From Helicobacter didelphidarum (lineage in GTDB: Bacteria; Campylobacterota; Campylobacteria; Campylobacterales; Helicobacteraceae), in the NCBI RefSeq assembly GCF_003364195.1, contig NZ_NXLQ01000002.1, positions 62,001 through 126,000 of the forward strand: a stretch of 64,000 bases of DNA, in the 5' to 3' direction. Below, in pieces: positions 18,336-29,072 of the stretch (within the stretch, counting starts at the first letter, position 1; each line of letters opens with the position of its first letter). Below the pieces are notes generated by a model. That model saw only the letters and a list, made by a program, of their open reading frames with translations, searched no databases and had not been told where the DNA came from. Position numbers and translations under genes: made by a program.

Positions 18336-19694
18336 ATGAAACAAAAATCACAAATTACATTAAAACAAGCTATGAGTCTCAAACAAGGAGAAATGGAAGA
18401 AATAAAACTTGATTTGCTTAAAAAAATAGAATCTACAAAAGAACTCAACGCATATATTCAAACACCAATAATGCAAGAAAAAGACAAAGGTAAGATTCCT
18501 ATTCTTATTAAAGATAATATTTGCGTAAAAGATTCTGAAGTAACATGTGCAAGCAAAATTTTACATGGTTTCACTTCCCCATATAATGCTACGGTAGTAG
18601 AAAAGCTTTTAGATTCCAATATGTGTGCATTTGGTAGAGCAAATATGGATGAATTTGGTATGGGTAGCACAACGGAAAAAAGTTGTTATGGTAGAACGAA
18701 GAATCCATGTGATACAAGTCGTGTACCCGGTGGTTCGAGTGGTGGTAGTGCTGCTGCAATAGCCGCTGGAATAGCCATTGCAAGTCTTGGTAGTGATACA
18801 GGAGGAAGTATTCGCCAACCTGCGAGCTATTGTGGTGTTGTTGGGCTTAAACCAACCTATGGAAGAGTAAGTCGTTATGGTCTTGTTGCATATAGTTCAA
18901 GTCTTGAACAAATTGGTCCAATCACGCAAAATGTTGAAGATGCAAGTTTGTTGCTTGATATAATCAGTGGTAAATGCAATAAAGATTCTACTTGCATGTC
19001 ATTAGAATCTACTTGCACTTTTTCGCAATTAAATCCTGATAAGAGTTTTAAAATAGCCATTTTAGAGGATTTTATCCAAGAAGCTTCAGAATCTGTGCAA
19101 AATGCCTATTCTCAAACTATAAAAATTTTAGAATCTATGGGACATACGCTTATCCCTAAAAAAATGCTTAATCTTGATTATCATATTACTACCTACTATA
19201 TTATCGCCATGGCTGAAGCAAGTGCCAATCTTGCACGATTTGATGGAGTGCGTTATGGTAGTCGTCTTGAAGGAAAAAATCTTGCTGATTTATATTTTAA
19301 TTCGCGTTCTCAATTTGGTGATGAAGTGAAAAAGAGAATCTTGCTTGGTTCTTTCGTTCTAAGTAGCGGTTACTATGATGCTTATTACCTTCAAGCACAA
19401 AAAGTTCGAACACTCATTAAACAACAATATAATGAGATTTTTCAAGACTGCGATATGATATTTCTACCTGTTGCACCAGATGTTGCACCAACATTTGATT
19501 CTACAAAAAGTTCACTTGAAATGTATTTGAGTGATATTTATACAATTGGAGTAAATCTTGCAGGATTGCCTGCTATTAGCATACCAGTGCAAAAAGATCC
19601 ACTTCCTATTGGTATGCAATTTATCACAAAGAGTTTTGAGGAACAAAACATATTAGATATTGCTTTTGGATTAGAAAGAGAGCTTGGATTATAA
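18336..19694 (+). CDS. gatA: Glu-tRNA(Gln)/Asp-tRNA(Asn) amidotransferase subunit A
   Basis: The amidase subunit of GatCAB, which hydrolyses glutamine and passes ammonia to mischarged Glu-tRNA(Gln) or Asp-tRNA(Asn). The amidase-signature triad is visible: Lys in IPILIKDN (about residue 56), the Gly/Ser-rich [17 protein letters not shown] and [12 protein letters not shown], and the C-terminal [11 protein letters not shown]. At 452 residues it has normal length. The ATG is preceded by AAAGGA. The gatB and gatC genes are not in the window, as in many Helicobacter genomes where the subunits are dispersed. Confidence 0.96.
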   Translation: MKQKSQITLKQAMSLKQGEMEEIKLDLLKKIESTKELNAYIQTPIMQEKDKGKIPILIKDNICVKDSEVTCASKILHGFTSPYNATVVEKLLDSNMCAFGRANMDEFGMGSTTEKSCYGRTKNPCDTSRVPGGSSGGSAAAIAAGIAIASLGSDTGGSIRQPASYCGVVGLKPTYGRVSRYGLVAYSSSLEQIGPITQNVEDASLLLDIISGKCNKDSTCMSLESTCTFSQLNPDKSFKIAILEDFIQEASESVQNAYSQTIKILESMGHTLIPKKMLNLDYHITTYYIIAMAEASANLARFDGVRYGSRLEGKNLADLYFNSRSQFGDEVKKRILLGSFVLSSGYYDAYYLQAQKVRTLIKQQYNEIFQDCDMIFLPVAPDVAPTFDSTKSSLEMYLSDIYTIGVNLAGLPAISIPVQKDPLPIGMQFITKSFEEQNILDIAFGLERELGL

Positions 19695-19836
19695 AAATAA
19701 TCCTAAGAAGACAATTTAAGAATACTCTAAATATATCATTTCATAAATCTCATCAAACAATAAAAATGGGTAAGAATATAAAGTAAATGTTAATACTTTT
19801 GACAAGTCTCATTATTACTAAAATATAAACTTTTAT

Positions 19837-21045
19837 TTATTCATAACGCAATGCTTCAATGGGATCTAGTCTTGATGCCCTCATTGCAGGTAAATAGCCA
19901 AATACAATACCAACAATGGCAGAAAAACTAAACGCCCCTAATGCTACCCATAAATCAAATATAAATGGAATCTCCATATACATAGTTGCCCACCATGAAA
20001 TAAAAAATGCCAATATGATTCCAATAATTCCTCCCAATGCACTTACCACAACAGATTCTATCAAAAATTGTAACAAAACATCACTCTCAAGTGCACCAAT
20101 TGCAAGACGTGTGCCAATTTCTTTTGTCCGTTCTGTGACAGAGACAAGCATGATATTCATGATTCCAATCCCTCCAACAATCAAACTCACACCAGCAACA
20201 GCACTTAAAAAAATAGTGAGAATCTTGGTTGTTTGTGTAAGTCTTTGTTCTATCTCTTTTGTATCCATAACCTCAAAAGTATCTATTTGACCGGGCTTAA
20301 TATGGCGATAATCCCGTAAAATCTCTTTTACTTTTGTAACCGCAACACTAGAATCTACCCCATCTTTTAGACTAATCATAATGCGATTAATGTTAAAAAG
20401 ACTACTTATTCCAACAATATCCCGCAAAAAAGTTTTAAAAGGCAATAAAATAACATCATCTTGATCGTTCCCCATACCACCCTGCCCTTTAGATTTTAAT
20501 ACACCAATAACTTCACACATACTTTTACCAATACGCACTTTTTCCCCTAAAGGATTCTCTTTTTTAAAAAGTACACTCCGCACACTTTCACCCAAGATAC
20601 AAACATTCGCGCTCATTTCATCATCTTTAAATACTCTTCCTAAAGACATTTCCCAGCTAGACACTTCAAAATACTCTTCTGTTATGCCATTGGCAGTTGT
20701 TTGTGTATTTAATCCAGCATATTGCACCGTAAGACTCGTGCTTGATATTGGAGCTATTTTATTGGCATATTGTAATCTTGTGTGCAACATCTCAACTTCT
20801 TGTTTTGTAAATTTTTTACTCATAGAACCACCACCCGTATTAAATCCACGAGCAGGAAAAACTATCAATAAATTACTGCCGAGACTAGCAATTTGCATTC
20901 GCACCATTTGTGTTGTGCCATTCCCCAATGCAAGCATAACAATAACAGATCCAACACCGATTATAATTCCTAGCATAGTTAAAAATGCACGTAGATAATT
21001 TCGTGAAATTTGCCTAAATGCAAGCAATACAGCATTCCAAATCAT
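19837..21045 (-). CDS. MacB/FtsX-type ABC transporter permease without an ATPase
   Basis: A 402-residue permease with the MacB membrane plan: one N-terminal membrane segment (residues 18-42, LRAFLTMLGIIIGVGSVIVM), a long extracytoplasmic domain (about 45-270), and three C-terminal segments (about 275-300, 325-350, 362-385) with ERTKEIGTRLAIGA between. It ends RASRLDPIEALRYE, the typical terminus. MacB proteins usually carry the ATPase domain fused or adjacent; neither is present, and no membrane-fusion (HlyD/MacA) gene is next to it. AGGA sits before the ATG. It is either served by an ATPase encoded elsewhere or is a remnant of a system; the open frame is full length and looks functional. Confidence 0.85.
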   Translation of the reverse strand: MIWNAVLLAFRQISRNYLRAFLTMLGIIIGVGSVIVMLALGNGTTQMVRMQIASLGSNLLIVFPARGFNTGGGSMSKKFTKQEVEMLHTRLQYANKIAPISSTSLTVQYAGLNTQTTANGITEEYFEVSSWEMSLGRVFKDDEMSANVCILGESVRSVLFKKENPLGEKVRIGKSMCEVIGVLKSKGQGGMGNDQDDVILLPFKTFLRDIVGISSLFNINRIMISLKDGVDSSVAVTKVKEILRDYRHIKPGQIDTFEVMDTKEIEQRLTQTTKILTIFLSAVAGVSLIVGGIGIMNIMLVSVTERTKEIGTRLAIGALESDVLLQFLIESVVVSALGGIIGIILAFFISWWATMYMEIPFIFDLWVALGAFSFSAIVGIVFGYLPAMRASRLDPIEALRYE

Positions 21046-21383
21046 TGATATATCCTGAATTTATTTTGCTTTGATTATTTTAATCTCTTTTATAATTCTA
21101 CCATGTTTATGAATACAATTAAAGTAAATAGTATTTAAAAGATTAAATACTATACTTTGGAATCAAAAGATTCTAAAAATCTCTAATAACTTTATTACAT
21201 AGAATACAAATAGAAATTCTCCTCATAAATACAGATAGAATATGAAAAACTCAATAAATTATATTTTTAAAATCAAAGAATAATTCTTAAAGAATATAAA
21301 AAATATAATTAAAAATTTTGAAAAATTCTATTTTAAAACAATTTTATTGTAAAATAAATAAAAATTATTTCTTAAGGGTTTAT
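21046..21383. other. Divergent spacer between permease and purE
   Basis: Very AT-rich and gene-free. It holds one perfect 11-base inverted repeat (21128-21153) and the purE ribosome site (TAAGGG at 21373-21378). No clear -10 for purE can be singled out among the many AT-rich candidates. Confidence 0.4.
21128..21153. promoter_or_regulatory. Perfect 11-base inverted repeat, possible operator
   Basis: ATAGTATTTAA (21128-21138), a four-base AAGA spacer, then TTAAATACTAT (21143-21153). It lies about 85 bases upstream of the permease start, within promoter distance, and 230 bases before purE. There is no T-run on either side, so an operator for a dimeric regulator is more likely than a terminator. 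The regulator is unknown. Confidence 0.45.
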
Positions 21384-21911
21384 ATGTCATTTGCTGTAAT
21401 TCTGATGGGTAGTAAAAGTGATTGGAGCATTATGAGAGAATGTGTTCTCACTTTGGAAAAATTTAGAATTCCCTATGAAATTCATATATCATCAGCACAT
21501 CGTTCAGCACATCGCACGATTGAAATTATAAAAGATTCAGAATCTCGTGGTGCAAAAGTGTTTATAGGTGCTGCTGGTATGGCTGCACACCTTGCTGGTG
21601 TGATTGCTGCACACACAGTCAAACCTGTGATTGCTGTTCCACTTACTGGAGGGATGCTTGATGGACTTGATTCTCTTCTTTCTAGTGTGCAAATGCCAAA
21701 GGGTATCCCAGTTGCTACAATGAGTGTAGGAAAGGCAGGGGCAATCAATGCAGGATATTTTGTAGCACAATTATTTTCATTTTTACCACAATATTCACAC
21801 CTTGCACAAAAATTGCAAGAAGAACGGGAAAATGAAGCAAAAAAACTTTTAAATGACACAGAACTTATCCAAGAAGAGATAAATCAGTCTATTAATAGAA
21901 TTAATAGGTAA
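21384..21911 (+). CDS. purE: N5-carboxyaminoimidazole ribonucleotide mutase (PurE)
   Basis: Catalyses the carboxylation/mutase step to CAIR in purine synthesis. The 175-residue protein shows GSKSDW near the N-terminus, SAHR with the catalytic His, GAAGMAAHLAGVIAAHT and PLTGGMLDGLDSLLSSVQMPKGIPVAT. The ATG at 21384 has TAAGGG upstream; the longer frame from 21318 would add 22 AT-derived residues. The following unknown gene starts 58 bases downstream and may be cotranscribed. Confidence 0.96.
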   Translation: MSFAVILMGSKSDWSIMRECVLTLEKFRIPYEIHISSAHRSAHRTIEIIKDSESRGAKVFIGAAGMAAHLAGVIAAHTVKPVIAVPLTGGMLDGLDSLLSSVQMPKGIPVATMSVGKAGAINAGYFVAQLFSFLPQYSHLAQKLQEERENEAKKLLNDTELIQEEINQSINRINR

Positions 21912-21969
21912 ATAATGATATAATATCTTTAAAATAGCGAGGAAATCATAATACTCTTAAGGAAAAACA

Positions 21970-22977
21970 ATGGCAGAACAAGACATTCAGTTGGAGAGAT
22001 TAAAAACAATCCGAGAAATGCAAGAAAGTTTAGAATCTCGAAGTGCAAATATTGATAAAGATACATTGCAATCACAAATTGAAGAAACACAAAAGATTCT
22101 TGATGGAAAAGCTGATTTGGAAACAAAACAAATAGAAAAATCCCTTAATGAAACAAATGAAAATCAAGATTTTCCGAATCTTAGAAAGGCAAAAACCATT
22201 AAGGAAAGTATGGCGGATTGGATTGATGATGCGGAACAAAAAAATGAAGTAATCCCCACACAAACTTCTAATATTACATCGCAAAGTATAGTTAATAATA
22301 CTCCACAAACAATAAATACAACTGAAGCAAACATTCCAAAACAACCGAATACATTAAGACAAAAGGACTCTAAACTACAGGGCGAATTACCAAAAGATAT
22401 TGAATCTGGGCTTCATGCAATTGCAAATAAAAAAGTAGAAAGCGATATTGCAGAACTCAAACAAGAAAAATATCAACAGATTGTAAAAGCAAATCCTGTT
22501 GGGAGACAAGAAACTTGGCTTTTACTTGATGAATTTTTAAAGTTATCTGGACTAGAGAAAGAAAAGGTTGAAGAATTAATTAAAGATAAAACAATCAAAA
22601 GCAAACAAGAAGGTGGAAGAATTTATATTGAAGCCAGCACAGGAACATCTGCATTGATTAAAAAAGTAGAGAATAGACTCGTATCACTTGATATGAGCGG
22701 AAATGCTCTTGATCCGGTTTTTGTTGAAAAAACAATAGCTACAATCTTGGGATTACATGACAAAGTAATTAGCTCCAAAGATGAAACAATTTCTGCATTT
22801 AAAAGTGAAAACAGTTTTTTAAAAGAAGCATTAGTCTCTATGCAAGAAATTTATGATGATGACAAAAAAACTATTGAACTTTTGCGCCAACAATTACAAA
22901 AAACACAAGAAGAAGTTGAATTTGTAAAACGAAAATATAAACTTATGTGGGGGAGAGTAAGTAATAGTGCCACTTAA
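21970..22977 (+). CDS. Coiled-coil protein of unknown function, possibly DUF3972-related
   Basis: A 335-residue soluble, highly charged protein. Residues 1-150 are Gln/Glu/Asn-rich and probably disordered or coiled. Around residues 178-215 the stretch ETWLLLDEFLKLSGLEKEKVEELI followed by GRIYIEASTGTSAL looks like a small winged or HTH-like module, recalling an epsilonproteobacterial domain of unknown function (DUF3972, from memory). The C-terminus (about 255-325) is a coiled coil with heptad character. A strong TAAGGA site precedes the ATG. A structural or DNA-associated role is possible but unproven. Confidence 0.75.
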   Translation: MAEQDIQLERLKTIREMQESLESRSANIDKDTLQSQIEETQKILDGKADLETKQIEKSLNETNENQDFPNLRKAKTIKESMADWIDDAEQKNEVIPTQTSNITSQSIVNNTPQTINTTEANIPKQPNTLRQKDSKLQGELPKDIESGLHAIANKKVESDIAELKQEKYQQIVKANPVGRQETWLLLDEFLKLSGLEKEKVEELIKDKTIKSKQEGGRIYIEASTGTSALIKKVENRLVSLDMSGNALDPVFVEKTIATILGLHDKVISSKDETISAFKSENSFLKEALVSMQEIYDDDKKTIELLRQQLQKTQEEVEFVKRKYKLMWGRVSNSAT

Positions 22978-23072
22978 ACAAAAGGTTGAAATTTTAAGAC
23001 TATTAACTGTTCTCTTTTTGTGTCTTTGATTCCATAATTACAAAAAATTTCTATTAATTTTCCTCCTCTCTT

Positions 23073-24614
<1,542 letters not shown>

Positions 24615-24748
24615 ATTTCGAATAATCACAATTAAGATATAAAATATTACCTTTACCACAAATCACATTCTATATTTAGAAAAACATAAGAATCTAAAAA
24701 TTTTTGATAAGAATTTTAAATAAGATTCTATAAAAACTACCTACAAAA

Positions 24749-27544
24749 CTATTTGAGAATATTCTCACATAGAATTTCATTACCATTATAACCAAATTCA
24801 CATGCTTGAATAAAATATTGTTGTGCTTGTTTTAAATTATTATCCTGTTTTTGCAGATTCCCAAGTTTTACACATGCAAGAGGGGATACATATTTTTCAA
24901 ATCCAAGCCCAAAACTTTTATCCTCATATGTTTCAACATTTGCTACATCGCTCCCCAATGGCTCATCGCTTTCAGATGAAACACCAGTATATGAAAATGA
25001 AATTGTTGGATTCTGTGCTGAATGTATATCTAGCGGACATGCAACTTGATATAAATCTTTTGCCCTACCAAAATCTCTATATACGCCAAGTCCATACTCA
25101 AACATTCTTGCTAATCCATAATACCCACGAGCAGAATGCGAAACAGAATAAATCCTAGACGCATTGAGATAATTCTGTCTAACACCCAATCCATCTTCAT
25201 ACATAACACCCAAATAATAATAATCACTAGGAACCCCATACTTATAAATTAACTTATAAGTATCTAATAACTTCACATACTCTTTCGTATAAAAATATGC
25301 CATAGTAATAAGGTTGAGAGGTTCTATATCATTTTTTGCATTAAAGCTCTCCAAAGCCCAAATTGCTTCAGCATACTCCTGATTATTAAGAGCATATTTC
25401 GCAACTTCTATACAAATGGATTTCACTTTCTCTTTTTCTATATACTTACAAATTCCTTTATAAAATTCCATATTTTTTGAATCTTGTGATTGTAAATTTT
25501 TCATATTCTGTATTTGTGCTAACCCCAATGAATATGCACGCTTACATGCTTGTGCAACATCATACCGACAAGCTCGAATATAAAGCTGATTGCTCAACAA
25601 AGAAATTGCATGAGAATCTAATTCTTTGTTTGGGAAATTCGAAAGAGAAGAATTGGGTAACATTGCACTGTCGAAACGAATATTTTCTATATCCAACTTA
25701 ATCTTCCCCTTATAATAAGAATCTTGCAATAACTCAAGCGTACTAGCAACTTGATAGCATGAGTTATAATTACCCATGAAACATTCTTGTGCAATATCTT
25801 TAAAAACTACTTGAATATCGCATGCTGATTCCAAACCCATCTCACATGCTTTACGATAATAAATCAATGATTTAGCATAATCAAGAAATTCATTTTCTTC
25901 CATCGTTTGAGTTTTATGTGAATAAATTGTATCTTGAGAATAGATATTAGCAAGAGCAAAATATGCATCCTCTTTATGTGGTTGATTATTCATCAGAATC
26001 TTATCATATATCTCTATTGCCTTGTTTATATCTTGTGGAAGCAAATCTCCGCGAAAATATGCTTGAGCAACCTTATTGCAACTTTTTACAGAAATATTTT
26101 CTCCCTCACATGCTTTTATATGCCATTGTATCGTATCTTTAGGATTTCCTTTATATTTCTCATATAAATTCCCCAAACGTCCGCAAGCACTACCACCATA
26201 TTTAGCACTCAAACAAGCATAGCGATAAGATTCTATGGCTTTTTGTATATCTTGCTTCACATATTTACCTTCTTCATAACCAATTCCTGCATATTCACAT
26301 ACACCCCCATCACTTTGATTTTTTATACTCCAATTACATGCTCGTTGTGAAAAACTAAGAGATTTTTTAAGATCTTTTGCAACCCTCTTACCATCACGAT
26401 ATATATCTGCAAGCTCTGTGCAAGCTTCTATTACACCTCCTCTACACATTCTTTGTAAAAGCTTTATATACCGCTTCGTTTCTTGAAATAAGGGCAAGGA
26501 ACGCAAAGCATAGCAACTCTGTAAATCACCACTATCACATGCAAGAGAAAGAAATTCAACTTTATTGCTTCCCTCAACATTACGACATGCTGTCATATTG
26601 TTTTTAAGTAAACATTCCTTTGCATTTTTATGTTGAAATATCGTATTTTCACAATGTTTCTTATCAAGTTTGCAAACTTTTTGCAACAAGTGTGCTGATT
26701 TTACAAAATCACTTTTATCCTCATGCCCTTGCTTATGTGATCCCGTGTAGTATCCTTGCGTATAATAAAGCATGGCACGCCAACATGATAAAGAATCGTT
26801 TTCTTCACATTTACGCTCTAAATCAGCAATATTTTCTGCAATTTCTTGTTGATAATTAGGATAAACATCAAGCAAATCGCAAGCACTTTCATTTTCAAGC
26901 ATACATTTTCTTGTAGAAATATCCAATGCGAGATCAAATAATCTCTTTGCTTTGGGTCGATTCTGTGCTGTTGCAATCCCATATTCACTAAAATAACTCA
27001 AAAGCACACACGCTTGAACATTATCATTATAGTAACATGCGGTTTCTAAAAGTGGTATAGATTGCTCTTGATAGTGTAAAACTTTCTGTGCATTTTGCAC
27101 AACAGAAAAAATCTGTAAGGTTGAATTTGAAAAAATTGATTCAGAATTACTTCTTTCTTTATTGGCAACATTCAACCCTTGAGAATTTACTAACTTTTGT
27201 GAAAAAACTTGCTTTGATTGTATTGTTTTATTTTTTGAGGAATCTGTATTGTCTTTCATAGCATTTGTCATTTGCGAAATATGTAAGGCGGTTTTCTCAT
27301 CCCCATACATGTTCGCAAGCATAAGACATGCTTGAAAATCTTTTGCACAAGCTTTATCAAGCATATTAATCACTTTTTCTTGATAGAGTGCAAAATTCTT
27401 TGTATCTTTCAAGTCCTTTGCTTGCCACATAAGAGCAAGACAAGATTTTGAATAACCCTGATTGCATTCATTAATAAGATTTTGGCTATATCCATACAAA
27501 CTAATTATCGAAAAGACAAACAAACAAATTAATTTTTTTTTCAT
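24749..27544 (-). CDS. Large exported Cys-rich Sel1-like repeat protein (Hcp-type)
   Basis: A 931-residue secreted or periplasmic protein. A signal peptide covers about residues 1-20 (MKKKLICLFVFSIISLYGYS). The rest is a chain of Sel1-like helical repeats with paired Cys spaced about seven to eight residues apart (CNQGYSKSC, CAKDFQAC, CYYNDNVQAC, CRGGVIEAC, CEMGLESAC), the pattern of the disulfide-stapled Helicobacter cysteine-rich proteins. Canonical repeats with DGKRVAKDLKKSLSF and DGLGVRQNYLNASR are clear. An insert around residues 95-150 is Ser/Asn/Lys-rich. GAGGAA precedes the ATG, and nine A follow it directly, a tract that could slip. It is followed upstream by a second, shorter family member 17 bases away, forming an operon. 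Confidence 0.85.
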   Translation of the reverse strand: MKKKLICLFVFSIISLYGYSQNLINECNQGYSKSCLALMWQAKDLKDTKNFALYQEKVINMLDKACAKDFQACLMLANMYGDEKTALHISQMTNAMKDNTDSSKNKTIQSKQVFSQKLVNSQGLNVANKERSNSESIFSNSTLQIFSVVQNAQKVLHYQEQSIPLLETACYYNDNVQACVLLSYFSEYGIATAQNRPKAKRLFDLALDISTRKCMLENESACDLLDVYPNYQQEIAENIADLERKCEENDSLSCWRAMLYYTQGYYTGSHKQGHEDKSDFVKSAHLLQKVCKLDKKHCENTIFQHKNAKECLLKNNMTACRNVEGSNKVEFLSLACDSGDLQSCYALRSLPLFQETKRYIKLLQRMCRGGVIEACTELADIYRDGKRVAKDLKKSLSFSQRACNWSIKNQSDGGVCEYAGIGYEEGKYVKQDIQKAIESYRYACLSAKYGGSACGRLGNLYEKYKGNPKDTIQWHIKACEGENISVKSCNKVAQAYFRGDLLPQDINKAIEIYDKILMNNQPHKEDAYFALANIYSQDTIYSHKTQTMEENEFLDYAKSLIYYRKACEMGLESACDIQVVFKDIAQECFMGNYNSCYQVASTLELLQDSYYKGKIKLDIENIRFDSAMLPNSSLSNFPNKELDSHAISLLSNQLYIRACRYDVAQACKRAYSLGLAQIQNMKNLQSQDSKNMEFYKGICKYIEKEKVKSICIEVAKYALNNQEYAEAIWALESFNAKNDIEPLNLITMAYFYTKEYVKLLDTYKLIYKYGVPSDYYYLGVMYEDGLGVRQNYLNASRIYSVSHSARGYYGLARMFEYGLGVYRDFGRAKDLYQVACPLDIHSAQNPTISFSYTGVSSESDEPLGSDVANVETYEDKSFGLGFEKYVSPLACVKLGNLQKQDNNLKQAQQYFIQACEFGYNGNEILCENILK

Positions 27545-27561
27545 TTCTATTCCTCGTTGTA

Positions 27562-28392
27562 TTATGGATTCAATAAAGGGTCTAAAATTTCTTTATAGCA
27601 GTATTCGTTATTATCTTTACAAGCTATGGCAAAATATTTAATGGCTTTAACTTTATCTTTTTTGACACCTTTTGCATTTGCATAAGCACTTCCTACAATA
27701 CCACATACAGCAAGATTATCCTCATGTTCATCAATAGCTTTTTGACACACCTTTAGAGATTCCTCAAAATATAATTCTATATCCGATTCTGCACTCATGA
27801 ACTTTTTGCGAAAATCTTGTGCTTTTTTACATTTCGTATCAAAATCTAAAGAGCAAATCTTACCTAAAAGTGTATAAACATGCTCCTTGTCATTCTTGTT
27901 AGAATCAATTGAAATATTCTGCATAAGAATGCCTACTAATTTCTTACAAGATTCTATATGATCAAGATTGCAAGTTTGTTGATAAATTGCAATCAAGTCC
28001 CTTGTGTCCTGGTTATTATTGGGATTTTCACTAAGTGTAAGGCAGGCTTCTATGATATTTTTTTTACATGCAAGATTTAAAAAATACTCGGCTTTTATTT
28101 GATTTGATAGGATACCGTATCCTTCATAATAAGCTCTTCCAAGCAAATAACATGCTTCATAATCCTTTTGACTACATTGTTGATGCCATAAGACAAAATT
28201 CCCTTTAGAATCTGCAAGTTTAGAATGCACCATATTATTATAACCCACAGCATAGCTTTGATATGCAAAAAAGCAAAGATAAATAATACCCAACAGCAGA
28301 ATCCGCATACTTCTTAATAAAAAACATTGTTCTTTATAACATAATTTCCAACGATAAAAGGGGGAAATTACACTCAAAGCTTTATGCTGCAT
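27562..28392 (-). CDS. Exported Cys-rich Sel1-like repeat protein (shorter partner)
   Basis: A 276-residue Hcp-type protein with repeats carrying paired Cys (CSQKDYEAC, CKKNIIEAC, CNLDHIESC, CKDNNEYC) and Sel1 features (GRAYYEGYGILSNQIKAEYFLN, NAKGVKKDKVKAIKYFAIA). The best ribosome site, AAAGGA, belongs to the ATG at 28392, which gives an unusually long N-terminus of about 28 residues before a hydrophobic signal (ILLLGIIYLCFFAYQSYA). A shorter start at 28308 would give a normal signal peptide but has only AAGAAG. It is the first gene of a two-gene unit with the 931-residue protein. Confidence 0.82.
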   Translation of the reverse strand: MQHKALSVISPFYRWKLCYKEQCFLLRSMRILLLGIIYLCFFAYQSYAVGYNNMVHSKLADSKGNFVLWHQQCSQKDYEACYLLGRAYYEGYGILSNQIKAEYFLNLACKKNIIEACLTLSENPNNNQDTRDLIAIYQQTCNLDHIESCKKLVGILMQNISIDSNKNDKEHVYTLLGKICSLDFDTKCKKAQDFRKKFMSAESDIELYFEESLKVCQKAIDEHEDNLAVCGIVGSAYANAKGVKKDKVKAIKYFAIACKDNNEYCYKEILDPLLNP

Positions 28393-28550
28393 AGTAATCC
28401 TTTCTGACTAAAATTGGATATTATAACCCATAAACTTCAAAGATTCTAAATAAATTCAATGAAAAAGAGATAAAACTGGGTTCTCAAATATTCAAATATA
28501 TGGTTACTATAATTCTTTATATATACATTATATATACATTTGCGATTTTA

Positions 28551-28614
28551 TGATACAATAAAACTTAGTATTTTGCCATACGAAAGATAAAAATCTGTAA
28601 AAATTTGATACAAT
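28551..28614 (+). promoter_or_regulatory. Two tandem clpS promoters (-10 elements)
   Basis: TGATACAAT at 28551-28559 and TTTGATACAAT at 28604-28614 give two -10 elements about 55 bases apart, the nearer one 33 bases before the clpS ATG. Two copies of the same element suggest tandem starts for the clpS-clpA unit. Confidence 0.45.
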
Positions 28615-28646
28615 AACAGAATCTTTACTACATAAAAGAGGAAACT

Positions 28647-28970
28647 ATGCCTAACAATAAATCACAATATTCTAACGAATATGATTATGAAACAATAAAT
28701 GAAATAGAAGTGGCATTACCAAAAATGCAAGAAATAATAATTTTTAATGATGACTATACTTCGATGCAATTTGTTATTGCATTGCTTATGGAGATTTTTG
28801 ACAAAAATGAAATCGATGCACAAACCATTACCCAATTTGTTCATAACACAGGTGAAGGAAGTTGCGGAATCTACCCATACGATATTGCTGAACTAAAATA
28901 TATAATGGCAATTAATTTTATACAAGATAATAAAATGCCACTGAGAATTGATAAACGAGATGTTTTATAA
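28647..28970 (+). CDS. clpS: ClpA adaptor ClpS
   Basis: A 107-residue N-end-rule adaptor that binds the ClpA N-domain and hands over substrates with destabilising N-termini. It shows EIIIFNDDYTSMQFVIALL (Asn-Asp of the substrate pocket), then FVHNTGEGSCGIYPYDIAELK, the conserved back part. GAGG precedes the ATG. It lies 102 bases upstream of clpA, the usual order, so the two work as one module. Confidence 0.95.
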   Translation: MPNNKSQYSNEYDYETINEIEVALPKMQEIIIFNDDYTSMQFVIALLMEIFDKNEIDAQTITQFVHNTGEGSCGIYPYDIAELKYIMAINFIQDNKMPLRIDKRDVL

Positions 28971-29072
28971 GAGGCGTAGTATAAAATAACAAATATATTA
29001 TACATAAAATGAAATTGTGTAACCAGATACAAGACTAATTTACACTATATTAATAAAGAAAGCAGAACTACC

